In this document: in pieces, positions 33,999 to 46,500 of the stretch
How positions within the stretch are numbered: position 1 is the first letter of the stretch
Layout: each line of letters opens with the position of its first letter
Assembly: GCA_022559845.1 (NCBI GenBank)
Contig: CM040123.1
Coordinates: forward strand, 301,122,642-301,186,641
Direction: 5' to 3'
Length of the DNA stretch: 64,000 bases
From: Amorphophallus konjac
Taxonomy: Eukaryota > Streptophyta > Magnoliopsida > Alismatales > Araceae
Translations under genes and position numbers: made by a program
Notes under the pieces: model-generated
Databases searched by the model: none
What the model was told of the DNA's origin: nothing
Seen by the model: the letters and a program-made list of their open reading frames with translations, nothing else

Positions 33999-34556
33999 CC
34001 AAAGGCTGTAACGTCCACATGCATGGACGCTAACTACTTGAACAGGGACTACATGGGAGGGCGCCATTTCCATGCCAGCAACCTGCCAAACCGAATTCCA
34101 TTATGTTATCCTTCCAGAAGTAAACATGAACAGCCTCTTTTTGCTGGAAACGTACCCTTTTACCTGACAACCGATTGAAGCATTAATTGCTTCTTTTTCC
34201 CTGGCAATGGACCCTCATGTTTTTCCTTCCCTATAATTATACCCAACCTTCTAAGGTTAGAAGGTCATTGCCGACATCTGGTTCATCTCCACCTGCAAAA
34301 GAAGATCTTTACAGGAACGTACATGAGGGGGGGGGACTTCATCTTACGTTCTTCTTCCTACTGTTGGAACCTTGCAGGAAGGGCTTGGTGTTTTATTATC
34401 TCTTCATCTCTTCTAAATATTCACGACAAAAAGGCAGTTGTTCTCAAGATATGGCTTAACTAGTAGTTAATATAGGTTAACATGCATGCTAGTTAAACCT
34501 TTCATAGCCACAATCTGGTCACCTAAGTCAGGGTTATATCAAAAGAGTTAGTGAGA

Positions 34557-34605
34557 AGGGTAGGCTACGCCTATCTGAAACACTAACTCTTGCGTGAGTA
34601 GATCT
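34557..34605. repeat. Two-hairpin module in E7 LTR
   Basis: TAGGC-TAC-GCCTA followed by ACTC-TTGCGT-GAGT. The same two hairpins in the same order lie in the leaders of E9 (48889-48938) and E2 (17624-17665). Confidence 0.65.
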
Positions 34606-35477
34606 ATGATATTGTAGATATATATTTCTCCTCTCCTCACTTGGCGGACGATATGTTATGAATAAAGCAATAATGTCACGAGTAAAACAAATGAAACGCA
34701 GTGAGAGGAGGGAGAAAAATAGAGAGTGACCGTGATCGCCACCAAAGCGCAGCACGTGACTAGCGTACCATACTTCGGAAAGGAAGGGGAGACACTCGCC
34801 TTGATGCAGCACTGGGAGGATGCGCGGTCGATGCGGAACCACCTTAAAGACACACGGTCCTACGATAGGCCGTCTAAGAGTGCTGCCGAACGCACGGGAA
34901 GAAGAACTCCTGGAAGATGGGCGGCTTGAAGTGAACCGCAGAAGGAGGAAGGGCGGTGCAGAGGATGCCGCTCGTCATCTTGAACGGGCCTAAAGGAACC
35001 GCGCAAGCCCACCACACCAAGAGTTGCAAAAGGGTTCACCTCCACCCTCTCCAGCCGGCCAGAGGGGATGGGCCTCGTGCTGATGAAGTGCTGACCTGCA
35101 AAACAATGTGGAGACACAGAAGAGACACCCAGATTAGGACTAAATGACGTAGTACGCGTTCATGTAAGAAGAATTAAGCATAAACAAATGGATAGGGGGA
35201 TACCTGGGGGGTTTTAAACCCCTAGGGTGACAAAAACGTGGGTGGGTGTGTGCATGGGGAGAAAAACGAGGGAAACGCAGAGAGAAAACAATGCATGCAA
35301 TAGATAACGAAGAAATCAAAAAATGATGCTACGACTCGACACACAGACTACTCCCTGGACCGGAGGCTCGTAAGGACGTAGAAAGCCTCCCTCCTTGGTG
35401 CTAGGTCGTTCAGAAATGAGGCAGGGCTTCACCGTCGACCAAAATCTTCCCCCTTTCGACGTCCGGCCACTAGGGTC

Positions 35478-35485
35478 TATTTATA
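35478..35485 (-). promoter_or_regulatory. LTR TATA box of E8 (3' copy)
   Basis: Minus strand TATAAATAGACC; identical at 44843-44850. Confidence 0.6.
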
Positions 35486-35689
35486 GAGCCTAGAAAGCCA
35501 GCCTCAAAATTGGGGTTTTTAGGTATTTTCAGGTCGAGATTATAAAAGATAAATTATAGATATTATCATAATCTCTTATCCAGTCGAAACAGCATCAAAA
35601 ATGGTTAATTATCCACGGAGAAATCATCAAAACAAACTGGGGATAAAGCCATGAATAAAAGAGATAAAAGTCTATTAAAAAGCCTCATC

Positions 35690-36140
35690 CGACGGGATGA
35701 GCGGTCTTACGATAGACCGCGCAACATTTGGGCGGTCTGGTTCAGACCATCCAAGCTGTCGGTGGAAATTCAGATAATCAGAAAATCAACCCAATTATCT
35801 CTCTAACTGGCCGAAACGCCCGCCGTTGGACCCTCAAAGGTGAACGGTTCTAGTGAGACCGTTCTAGTGTAGAGCGGCCAATAGCCAACCGTTTCACCCT
35901 ATCGGTGATAATTCAGATAATTGGATAATTATCTGAGAAAATGGGCGTGCGTAGGACTCTGAGGTATAGGCGGTTGTAATAAGCCCGTCCCTTGGTTTGA
36001 ACGGTCCTAATATGGCCGCACCAAAGCCTGTCGGTGAATATTCAGAAAAGACCTCAGAAATTAACAAAATGTATGAACGGTCCATATTTAACCGCTCATC
36101 TTCTGAACGGCTGAGGTTGGGCCGTTTATGCTATGAAACG
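35690..36140. repeat. ACGGTC-type dyad array in E8 LTR
   Basis: Pairs of CGGTC and GACCG-like words at short spacing run through this stretch (for example 35701-35720, 35734-35748, and the AACGGTC...GGCCG pairs near 36000 and 36110). The same set recurs in the other LTR near 45060-45500, and related ones lie in the leader. Confidence 0.7.
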
Positions 36141-36333
36141 TTTAATTGACCAAAGCCAAGGCCCATTAAGCCCTGAATCGCCACGGACTTCACCAAGGAG
36201 GGAGACGACCCATAAAATGATCCCAAGATGTGCCACAAAAAACTGGCCCCAATGAATGATGGACAACTCGAGGCATCAACTACTGGGAGTAACAGAAACG
36301 ACTCAAATTATCGGTATAAAACGGGTGTCAACA

Positions 36334-39300
36334 GATGCCCCTCCTTAACGTCCCCTTTGCAGGGGAGTGAGCGGAGGTGAAGCGGAAGTGACATGGCACA
36401 TGGAGATGAAGCGAAAATGTAGCGGAGAGGACCGAAAAAGTGGGCGTTAAGGTAAAACGACACCCGTTTTCACCAACAAGCGACAGGAATCTTCGGGAAA
36501 ACTCTGAACCAAACGTATGGAATGATTAAACCAAAAGCGACACCCGTCTGGAGGAACTAAACTAAATGAAAATAAACCTACAAGACCAACCTCATGGGGG
36601 ACACAATCCCGCGGTCCAATGAGGAGGCCACAAAAGCAAGCGTCAAAATTAAAAGAAACAAGCTAAAACTCCAGACGGGGACCTTTCACTCAACCAAACC
36701 AACCGAATTGACCAAAGAAAACCTTCCAACTCAGAGTGGAATTAGTTCCTCTTACTCAAGCATTCGAACGCACAGCTGACCATCACTGATGGGACATTCT
36801 TCAAGCAAACCATGGGGCATGAAAGCTCAAAAGATGCGTATGATGCATGCTGGGCTAAAATAAAGAAATCGTTAAAACGAATACAAAGAAAACATAAAAT
36901 AGAAAGTACTCGAGAATAGTATTGCTAGATTGGAACAATCAGGGTCAAGACACTATCCGCAACCACGGCGTGCGTGATAGAACCATCATTCCCTAATTTT
37001 CCCAACCTAACGGCCTATCCGATGATTAAACGTGTGCACCTAGATCATCATCGTTTTTGTTAGAGGGGAACGTCAGATCCTGGAACACATGAATGACCAG
37101 CCGGTTCTCGAGATAATATAATAATATAGATACCATATAGTAATGCAACAATGAGTAGGGATAGAAGGCCATACCTGACTTACCTGTGCAGGTGAAATGA
37201 CATTTTTTTTAATTTTTATTTTCTGATTTTTTTTATTTTTTCATATATAAGACAAATATGATAAACAAGCAAGTGTAAACATAGACAAAATAACATAACT
37301 ATCAACTGAACGACAAACAACACGACATAACATAACGGTCAAATGAAATGGGAGACAATGCAACATAACATAACAAAGGCACACGAGCACATATGCAATG
37401 GCATGAACGAACAACATGCATGCATGAACACGGTGTGACAAGACAACAACGCGGTGGGACAACACACGGTTGGGACAAGAACATGGGACATAAAGGGGTG
37501 ACTAACAACATGTGCAAGACAACTAACAACACTCGGTGAGAGATAAAACAACATGTGTGGGACAACACGGTGGGACATAAACATGTGACAAGGACACAAC
37601 GGGACAAAAGACATAAACAAATACGCCCTTCAATCAAAACCCAAGATCAGAATGAAGCAGAACCGCCAAGTTCATAATCGTGAGGCAAAGCCCTCTCATA
37701 AAGATATGATCATTGCAAACAATAGCTGAGAAGGACATGAGCTTCGGAACAGATCGAGAGATAAGATTGAAGGAGAGAACAGATCAAAGATGTGGACAGG
37801 AGGCAGAGCCCAAAGATATAGCAAGGAATGCCTGAGTACTTGCAACCTGCACACTTAGCAAACAGATTACGTATATGTCCTTAAAATAAATGCAAATGTA
37901 TGAAAAAGACATTTTTTTTAGATTTTTGTAATCTTTTTTTATTTTTTTAGATTTTCAACATTATTTCATTTTTCTGGATTTTTTGAAGTATTTGATTTTT
38001 TTAGATTTTTGATAATATTTGATTTTGTAAATTTTTTGAAGTATTTGATTTTTTTTAGGCTTTTGGTAATATTTGATTTTTTTTTTAGATTTTGACATAG
38101 CAATCCGCAACACCTAAAGACGGGCTCAAACTACTAGCCAGGAATCAACGTTCCTACCCTTTTAACTAAAGGTTTCCCTTAAGCAGAGTGTGCATGTGAG
38201 GGTGGCTTACCACAACCAACTGCTTCTAACGAACGGTGCCCCTACTAAGGCCATACCCGGGATACAACACAGCCTAAGAGGGAGAAGCAGAAGATAAATT
38301 GGAGACAAACTTCGTGCAGGATGGGAGATATCAAGGCTTGAATTCCTTCCAAGGCACTACCCCTCAAAGAGATAACCTGTTGCGCCGGGACTTTGTGTCT
38401 TCGATTTTTAGACCCATATTTATTAGGCACGCATGCGACCGGGCTCATGACGTCCCGCAGGGAACTGTACTACCACTCTTGCCATGCCTTTGATTCATAA
38501 TTTTGTATTGATTCATTTTCTCATTTTGGTAGCCCTTATTGGCCAGATATAGTATGAAAGCTCACTTTTGAGGGTCAAGACTGCCCCTATTTGAGACCTC
38601 TCTCGTATTGGGGAGTGCCTAGGTTGGTCATCTTATCCTTCCATCTCTTGCCCATGCACTTGACCGAGCAGAGAAAAGAAAAGACCTTTGTGCATACCCA
38701 AAGTATGGCCAAAGCAGCAACGGTGCGCCTCAGAGAGATCGGCTATGGCTTGCCGTGTAGTGTGTGAAAAACCCATGCCTAAAGGTCACCCTCAACAATC
38801 GGGGAAAGAAACTAGACTCCCAGTGCGGAGCTATTACCAGCCTAAGGATGCTGCAGAAAATAACCTTTTTTATTTGACACAAAGTTAAGATCTAATTAAA
38901 CAAAGACTCCTAAAGCCACTCAATCATGTTAAGAAATTATGTGCAGAAATAATAGAAATAATGGAAATAAAAGCACGTTTCTTGCCCAAAATAAAGATAC
39001 CTTTGCAAATCCATGGCGTGGAAACCATCATCCTGAAGCGATCTCGATCATCGAGCTTTGAGGAGCACGAACTTTGTTTTCCTTGCTTGTCAGGATAAAG
39101 GATGAAAGGATAGTAAAGGATTGGATCCCTCGACATAGAGGAGTGGCAGACATCATACTGGACGAAGAACAGATAAAAAGGAAGAGAGACGAGGGCTAGA
39201 ACTCCCTCGTTAAGGCACTGAGGCCCTGATAACAAGGAACCAGATACATAATAAACAAGGATTAACTGAGATCAAGGCGGGCTAAAGCCTTGAAAATAGC

Positions 39301-39363
39301 AAGAAAAAGGGTGGTGGCCCTGAAAGGGTGAAGAGGAGTGACAAGAAAGAGGAGGAGAAGAAT
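36334..39363 (-). mobile_element. E8 3' non-coding region
   Basis: Next to the LTR the minus strand reads AAGGAGGGGCATC (polypurine tract, 36334-36347). 36945-37180 matches E1. 37430-37640 has GGGACAACA-type short repeats that make cysteine/histidine-rich chance ORFs. 37190-37245 and 37900-38095 are T-rich with a repeated TTTGATTTTTTTAGATTTT phrase. The remainder to 39363 has no recognisable gene. Confidence 0.65.
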
Positions 39364-39620
39364 CATCCAACATGGTCGGAGAAGGAGAGTAGCGATCACC
39401 CGCCGGAGGCGGGGAAGAAGAAGCATAAACACCCGACCAGGTTGGGGAAGAGAAATGAAAGCCACCCGACAAAGTCGGGGAAGGGTCAGAAAAACCACCC
39501 GACAAGGTCGGGGAACGAGCGCAAGGAATCCCCAATAGGGTCGGGGAAAAATGATGAGAAGCGGAATCCGGATGTATCCGGGGAGAAAAACTAGAAGACG
39601 CCCCCGAATCAGGGGAAGAG
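39364..39620. repeat. 33-bp tandem array with self-complementary units in E8
   Basis: Units start at 39364, 39397, 39430, 39463, 39496 and 39529, an exact 33-bp step, with two more degenerate ones after. Inner dyads differ but pair: CCCGCC/GGCGGG, CCCGACC/GGTTGGG, CCCGAC/GTCGGG (two units), and CCGGAT/ATCCGG in the tail. The step equals 11 codons, so both strands stay open (SPTLSGG-like repeats on minus, HPTRSG-like on plus). Coding use is unproven. Confidence 0.85.
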
Positions 39621-39853
39621 GAGGACATAGGCCAAGACCTAGAATGGTGAGGACAGGAGAAGATGGTAGAAATATAGTCAGATGGTGGAAGGTACACCAC
39701 CCAAGGATAAGAACTGAGCAAAAGAAAGGATGAATGGATGGAGGAACGAGAGAAGAAAGTGGACCCTCGAATGCACAATTGACGGCCTTTATACTTACGT
39801 CGCCTCCTCTTCTTAGTCGCAATCTTCTTGAAACAACGCCGCCTGGTGCGGGC

Positions 39854-42672
39854 TCAGCTTCCTGGGCTCCTCAATCTGTAATGTCTTCTCAAATAGCGGG
39901 CCCACCTAGCAGATGGCCTGGCCCGGTCATGAATATGCAGCTTCATTGGGGCGGCTGCCCCTAGACCCCCAGTGCTAACAAGATGTAGACATTCTTGGGC
40001 AAACAGCTTCTCAACTGAATGAATATCATGAAGCCACGGAGTTTTGTCTCTTGGCACTAGAACATAGAGGTTCGGTAACTCCACTCGGCAATCAGGCTCG
40101 AAGCATAACTCCCGTACTAGAAGAGCAGGACAAAGCTGAGAGAGATCAATACGCGGCGTTGACGTGGCCGGCATGCTAATAAATTGAGGGAGGTTGCACA
40201 GCAAGTGCAGAATGTCCTTGGAAAGTGCAGAAGATGCAGCCAATTGCCCCTTGAATAGGGAATCCATCAGGCTCCGGGCGGCCGTATGTGTTAGCATAAT
40301 CCGAGTAGAGAACCCCTCTCGGCCAGTGAACTGAACAGCAATCAAACGAGAGGTGATAACAACATCAACAGTGAATTCTCCGGCGAGCAAAGAGACTGCC
40401 ACCGGCCTCGCTTTAGAAGGAACTGGCGCCAATGCTAGAGAACTCTTCTTAGTGACCGTCTTCATAGAAAATGTGGGCTCATTGTCCCTAGAATAGCCAG
40501 GGACCAGGGCTCGGACCGGCATGTGGCAAATGAAATCTTGAAGCTTGTAACGCACAGTCAAGCCCTGATTCAGCTCTTTATCTCTCTGGGGACTAGACCC
40601 GAGGGGCACCAAAGGTAGCGTGTACCTGCTCCGCGAAGTGGGAAGTGGTAGAGGAAGGTTAGAAGGAGGAGGTTTGAAGGGCGCTGGTGGCGATGGTGCA
40701 AGTGATGGGGGAATAATGATGCTGATGGGCACGGGTGGAGGTAAAGGAAAAGGTGGAGGTATGGGTTTAGGGTCGGCCTGCTCGAGCTCAAAGGATGATG
40801 GCGAAAGGGGGAGTGAAGGAAGTGGTGGCAGCGGTGGCAAAGGTGATGAGGGTGGCAAAGGGAGTGATGTGGTTGATGGAGATGGTGACGGGGAAGAAGG
40901 AGGAGAGGGAGGTAGTGGCGTAATGGAGGAAGTGGCGAGTAGTGGCGCTCTTCGGTGTATCTTTACAACACGTCGAGAGGTGTTGGGGACAGGTGTGGTG
41001 ATGGAACCGGAGGGTGAAGGATAAGTTGCCCGAGCGGAGGCTGAAGTAGGTAAAAGTGGTGGAGGAGATGGGATAGAGGAAGAAGTGGGTAATAGAGCAG
41101 GTACCTTATTAACTAGAGAAACACCAGGGTGCCCCTGGTCTTGAAATGGAGACAGTTGCCTAGGCGGCGTGGCTTGCTGCTGCTGCTGCTTGCTTCTGAG
41201 TTCTGCAATAACTTGGCGCATGCTAGCCCAATCAATCATCTTCTTATCTTCCAGACTGTAAACAATTTCTTGGAACTCGGGGCAATTCTCAATCAAATGC
41301 CCCTATTGACGATGGAATTCACAGAAATGGAGCAAATTCCCGACCGCAGGTCGGTAAGGCATAACCGGAGGGAGCTGCAACGCATGGGTGGCTAGTAAAG
41401 CCTGAAAATATCTGTAAAAGACTCCGGCAACGGGGAGTGAGAAGTCCGCTTAGGGCAAGGTGGATGCCGAGGGGTGTGAAAAGGTAATGGAGATAGTAGC
41501 GGGGGTTGCGTTGGCAAGGGCGGAGGGTTATAATGATGTGGAGTCGTGGAGGGAGTTGGAAGGTAATGAATGGCATCTACCCGTTCTGGGTGTAGTGTTT
41601 CCTTGACCGGAGGTGGAGGGGTGTGGTGAGATGAAATAGCGGAGGGCTGACTCATGGAGGGATGTAAGGTGTAACACATGGAGGTATAGAGGTGTGTGGG
41701 GGCGGAAGGCCGACCCGTGGAGGGATATGTAGTGGAGGGCTGACTTGCGGTGAAGGGCGGAGGGGAAGTGTATGTAGGAGGAGGCTGATGGTCAAAGGAA
41801 ACTAGGAGTTGTTGGCTAACAAAGCGGGCTCTATTGTAAAGTTGTTGCCAGGATGTAATATCATTCAAGGCTAATATGCACCTGAGCTCGGGCATTGCAT
41901 TAGAAATAACCATCTTGATCTGCTCGCCCTCTGGAATATGCCCCGGGACTTGCGCTGCTAGGCGACGCCAGCGGTCGGCAAACACGGAGAATTCTTCACC
42001 GTGCTTCATCTTCTCTTGGGCCAGATCAACCATAGAATATCTGGGCCCCACCTGGTCTCGGTACTGCTGAATAAACATTGCTTGGACGGCATGAAAATTC
42101 ATCATCCGCTCCTGCGGTAATGTGAAGATCCAATCCTTGGCCGAGCCCTCTAAAGATAGGCCAAACAAATAGGCCATCAAGCGTGGATCATGCTGGAACT
42201 GGGCCGACTCATATAAGAACTCCTTCAAATGGGTATAGGGGTCACCAACTCCACCATAGCGGCGATATGCAGGAATCTGTGAACGCGGTGGAAGTTGAAG
42301 ATCTCGAAAGGTAAGTGGGATATCCGAAGAAGTTTGAGGATTGATTCGGCGTTGCAGTTCATCAAGCTGGCGTTGGGCCCGAGCGAACATCTCCTCGGTA
42401 GGAAGAGTCCGAGAAGGATATGAGCCAGCCTGAGCAAGGGATGGTGAATTTAAACTAGGGTAATGATGATGGGCCGGATAAGGGGATTTGGCCTGAGAAG
42501 AAGGAAAGCCCATTCCGGGAATGAGGGAATGCATTGGCCTGGAGGAATTATGAAGGTTGGGATGAGAATTGACTGGGCTAACAATAGCACGGGTGGGATA
42601 AGAAGGCCCATTTAAAGAATAGGGTCCAATAGAAGAATAAGGAGATGGGCCCGCACGGGAAGATGAATCCAC
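39854..42672 (-). pseudogene. gag: E8 gag-like polyprotein with unknown C-terminal domain
   Basis: Minus strand from ATG 42672. A proline/serine/tyrosine-rich N part is followed by a retrotransposon-gag capsid domain (about residues 145-290: YGGVGDPYTHLKEFL, AYLFGLSLEGSAKDWIF, FIQQYRDQVG, FADRWRRLAAQVPG). After a frameshift near 41420 the next frame gives LHFCEFHRQ, a TAG (41305-41307) and GHLIENCPEF, together a C-H-H-C-like zinc motif usual at the end of Tat gag. Then 480 open residues follow: a long proline/serine linker and a folded-looking region (AVSLLAGEFTVDVVITSR ... CRVELPNLYVLVPRD). No DTG protease motif, no RT. The last domain is unrecognised. One frameshift and one stop in about 940 codons. 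Confidence 0.8.
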
Positions 42673-43103
42673 ACGGGGGTAAGAAGATGGAGGGGTATAG
42701 GCATAAGGTACAGGGGAAAATGCTCCATGGGGAGAATGGATACTTTATACAGTGAATTTCAAATGAATATAAGGACAGGAATGAACCTAAGATACATGTA
42801 GCTAAATGGAGACACACAAAGATGAACTAGACCTAATGAGCCTAATCCGAACAAAAGATGCGAATGACGACACTATGCAACATACAATGGAGAAGAGAGA
42901 TGAGAAAAGAATCAACCAATTAGACAAACAAATTCCAAATGATGCGCGAAGATTTTTATAAGTTCTCTTAGGACCATAGTGGATTAATTAAAATGTGAGT
43001 TCACTCAACCACAAGGTACCTAAATAGGGTGAGAATGGAGAACTGGCAGATTCTAAAGGACTCTCACTCGCACGGATGCAGACCCTAGACTGGGGGGTGG
43101 TAT

Positions 43104-43205
43104 GGTACAACCTGCCCGGCGTCCGTGTGGGAATCCACGGCTCACGGGGGCTTACGGAGGTCCTCAGCAAGGTCCCCTAGTCGGCTCCAAGGAGTATGGA
43201 GGCGA
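43104..43205. repeat. Conserved leader block, E8 copy
   Basis: GGTACAACCTGCCCGGCGTC, then CCGTG...CACGG around TGGGAATC, then CTTACGG and AAGGAGTAT. It lies 430 bases upstream of the gag ATG and matches 23542-23645 and 63497-63600. Confidence 0.75.
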
Positions 43206-43449
43206 GAGGAAACCCTACCTCGGTAGGAATGCAACTAATATGAGAAAAGATCGATGCTCTATGCGCACCGGAGTGCATGCACAAACTAGCCTAGCAGCTA
43301 TCAATCAATGAGCAAGTATACACATGAACAATAAAGAGCACGGTGATGCAATGATGATAAGAGAGTAGGGGGGAAATCAATGAATAGCACCGGGCATGGC
43401 AAACCACATGAAATATGACAATCAAAGTATAACATAAATAGAATGTGGC

Positions 43450-43860
43450 ACCAGATGAACGGCCCCTCTGTGACCGCTCCAACAGTAGAACGGTCTGTGT
43501 GGGACCGTCTAATCCAGGGAGAAAACAAAACTGCAGAGCAACCACAGGACCTAAAAACACGAGGGAGCAATGGCAGAAAATACCAGAAGGACGGTCACTG
43601 GACAACCGTGTAGCCTCACAAACGGTCCTCTATTAGCCACGTACCTACAATAAGAACAGAGCAAATCGTACCTATGCTGGAGAACTGAATGGCCAGATCT
43701 AGGCCGCTCTGGCGTGTAGACGGTCTATATCGCACCGTCTGTAACAGGAAAGACCAGCGAAGCTAGTTTGACTACAGGGTTTGAACGGTGGAATCTCAAC
43801 CGTGCCTGTTGTTGGGCGGCTCTGGGGGAACCGCTCAGGTCCCAGGGGACGGAAACACAC
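43450..43860. repeat. ACGGTC dyad array in E8 leader
   Basis: ACGGTC (43490-43495) with GACCGT (43503-43508); AGACGGT (43718-43724) with ACCGTCT (43734-43740); further CGGTC/CCG pairs near 43590, 43620 and 43790. Same sequence flavour as the LTR array of this element. Confidence 0.75.
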
Positions 43861-43949
43861 CCCAGCCTGCAAATCAATCTTGGGAAGAAGAAAAAACTTG
43901 GAAACAAAGAAGGAGGGTCAGCAATCTCAACAGCACGATGGGCATTAGG

Positions 43950-43968
43950 TGTCCCACCGTGATCGCCA
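43950..43968 (-). other. E8 primer-binding site candidate
   Basis: Minus strand TGGCGATCACGGTGGGACA, 9 bases after the LTR end. Shape fits Tat-type sites (TGGCG...GTGGGA). tRNA not identified. Confidence 0.6.
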
Positions 43969-43977
43969 CAAAAGGGG

Positions 43978-45698
43978 TGTAGATATATATTTCTCCTCTC
44001 CTCACTTGGCGGACGATATGTTATGAATAAAGCAATAATGTCACGAGTAAAATAAACGAAACACAGTGAGAGGAGGGAGAAAAACAGAGAGTGACCGTGA
44101 TCGCCACCAAAGCGCAGCACGTGACTAGCGTACCGTACTTCGGAAAGGAAGGGGAGACACTCACCTTGATGCAGCACTGGGAGGATGCGCGGTCGATGCG
44201 GAACCGCCTTAAAGACGCACGGTCTTACGATAGGCCGTCTAAGAGTGCTGCCAAACACGCGGGAAGAAGAACTCCTGGAAGATGGGCGGCTTGAAGTGAA
44301 CCGCAGAAGGAGGAAGGGCAGTGCAGAGGATGCCGCTCGTCGTCTTGAACGGGCCTAAAGGAACCGCGCAAGCCCACCACGCCAAGAGTTGCAAAAGGGT
44401 TCACCTCCACCCTCTCCAGCCGGTCAGAGGGGATGGGCCTCGTGCTGATGAAGTGCTGACCTGCAAAACAATGTGGAGACACAGAAGAGACACCCAGATT
44501 AAGACTAAATGACGTAGTACACGTTCATGTAAGAAGAATTAAGCATAAACAAATGGATAGGGGGATACCTGGGGGGTTTTAAACCCCTAGGGTGTCAAAA
44601 ACGTGGGTGGGTGTGTGCATGGGGAGAAAAATGAGGGAAACGCAGAGAGAAAACAATGCATGCAATAAATAACGAAGAAATCGAAAAATGATGCTACGAC
44701 TCAACACACAGACTACTCCCTAGACCGGAGGCTCGTAAGGACGTAGAAAGCCTCCCTCCTTGGTGCTAGGTCGTTCAGAAATGCGGCAGGGCTTCGCCGT
44801 CGACCAAACTCTTCCCCCTTTCGACGTCCGGCCACTAGGGTCTATTTATAGAGCCTAGAAAGCCAGCCTCAAAATTGGGGTTTTTAGGTATTTTCAAGTC
44901 AATATTATAAAAGATAAATTATAGATATTATCATAATCTCTTATCCAGTCGAAACGACATCAAAAATGGTTAATTATCCACGGAGAAATCATCAAAACAA
45001 ACTGGGGATAAAGCCATGAATAAAAGAGATAAAAGTCTGTTAAAAAGCCTCATCCGACGGGATGAGCGGTCTTACGATAGACCGTGCAACATTTGGGCGG
45101 TCTGGTTCAGACCGTCCAAGCTGTCGGTGGAAATTTGGATAATCATAAAATCAACCCAATTATCTCTCTAACTGGCCGAAACGCCCGCCGTTGGACCCTC
45201 AAAGGTGAATGGTTCTAGTGAGACCGTTCTAGTGTAGAGCGGCCAATAGCCAACTGTTTCACCCTGTCGGTGATAATTCGAATAATTGGATAATTATCTG
45301 AGAAAATGGGCGTGCGTAGGACTATGAGGTATAGGCGATTGTAATAAGCCCGTCCATTGGTTTGAACGGTCCTAATATGGCCGCACCAAAGCCTGTCGGT
45401 GAATATTCAGAAAAGACCTCAGAAATTAACAAAATATATGAACGGTCCATATTCAACCGCTCATCTTCTGAACGGCTGAGGTTGGGCCGTTTATGCTATG
45501 AAACGTTTAATTGACCAAAGCCAAGGCCCATTAAGCCCTGAATCGCCACGGACTTCACCAAGGAGGGAGACGACCCATAAAATGAGCCCAAGACGTGCCA
45601 CAAAAAAATGGCCCCAATGAATGATGGACAACTCGAGGCATCAACTACTGGGAGTAACAGAAACGACTCAAATTATCAGTATAAAACGGGTGTCAACA
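43978..45698 (-). mobile_element. E8 5' LTR
   Basis: Exactly 1721 bp, pair of 34613-36333. TATA motif at 44843-44850 (minus strand). Confidence 0.92.
44843..44850 (-). promoter_or_regulatory. LTR TATA box of E8 (5' LTR)
   Basis: Minus strand TATAAATAGACC; probable promoter of the gag transcript. Confidence 0.6.
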
Positions 45699-46117
45699 GA
45701 TATCACCTCCGCCAAGTACCCCATGTATAGCATACGGTTTGATAATTTGTCATTACACATAACCAGTCTCAATTTCTTGTAAATTGATCCATGTTTAAAA
45801 AATTTATATCTATGAAATTAAAATCAAAAATTGTTGCATGAGCATGACCTTACAATCTTGCTATTTTTCCATGTCTATCTATGCCTCTACTTCCTGATTC
45901 TGTGAACATGTTATAAATCATGAATAGTATGGTTACGTAATTAGTAGCCACCATGTTAAGAAATTTATATCTATTGAACCAAATCATGAAACTCCTGCAT
46001 GAGCCTGACTTTGAAATCCTGAGATTTTTCTCTATTTAACCATATCCTCATTTCCAGATTTCGTGAAATTTAGCCTGATGAACAGTCGTTTGTGTCTCGT
46101 GGAGCACCCAGGGGAAG

Positions 46118-46205
46118 GGCGCCCCTAACCAGGGCACCATTTAATGGGGCGCCCCTAGCCAGGGTGCCATTTCATATTGGGGCGCCCCTACCCAGGGTGC
46201 CATTT
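46118..46205. repeat. GGCGCCC/GGGTGCC dyad units in E7 LTR
   Basis: Three units starting GGGCGCCCCTA (46118, 46147, 46180), each followed by CCAGGG[TC][GA]CCATTT. Arms GGCGCCC and GGGTGCC pair with one G-T. Related units occur at 33836-33893 and 53045-53180 of the same LTR. Confidence 0.8.
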
Positions 46206-46500
46206 TCAACAGTGTTAAAAACCCCCTGATCCTATTGGTTATCTAGCCCGTTAAACCTGTTACCTGTTAACCTGTTACCTGTTAACCTGCTAATTACATA
46301 CCTTGTTAAGCATGTTAAATCATATAGCCTGTTAAACTTGTTAATTACATAGCATGGTAATTACATATCCTATCAAACCTTGTTAATTACATAGCCGTCG
46401 TTAAACTTTGTTAATTCTGTAGCCTGTTAAATCACATAGCCTATTAAACCTGTTTACAGCACGTGTAAACCTGTTATCCTGTTAGATTGTGAACCCTTTT

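Larger units (their letters stand above)
34613..36333 (-). mobile_element. E8 3' LTR
   Basis: Plus strand TGTAGATATATA to GGTGTCAACA. TATA motif on the minus strand at 35478-35485. Dyads include GCGGTCT (35701-35707) with AGACCGC (35714-35720), and GGTCTG (35734-35739) with CAGACC (35743-35748). Confidence 0.92.
34613..45698 (-). mobile_element. E8, complete pol-less Tat-like LTR element
   Basis: Two 1721-bp LTRs (34613-36333, 43978-45698) of equal length differ by few bases. A perfect target duplication GATAT flanks it (34608-34612 and 45699-45703). Minus-strand layout: 5' LTR, primer site, leader with dyads and conserved block, gag-like polyprotein (42672-39854), long non-coding part, polypurine tract, 3' LTR. 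No RT, RNase H or integrase appears in the 7.6-kb interior. Equal length and high similarity of LTRs make this one of the youngest insertions here. Confidence 0.9.

Noticed and set aside
39364..39620. Regularly spaced array looking like CRISPR
   Set aside because: The repeats vary, there are no unique spacers, and the setting is a plant retrotransposon.
40620..41024. Plus-strand glycine-rich ORF
   Set aside because: It is the complement of the proline-rich linker of the E8 gag-like ORF.
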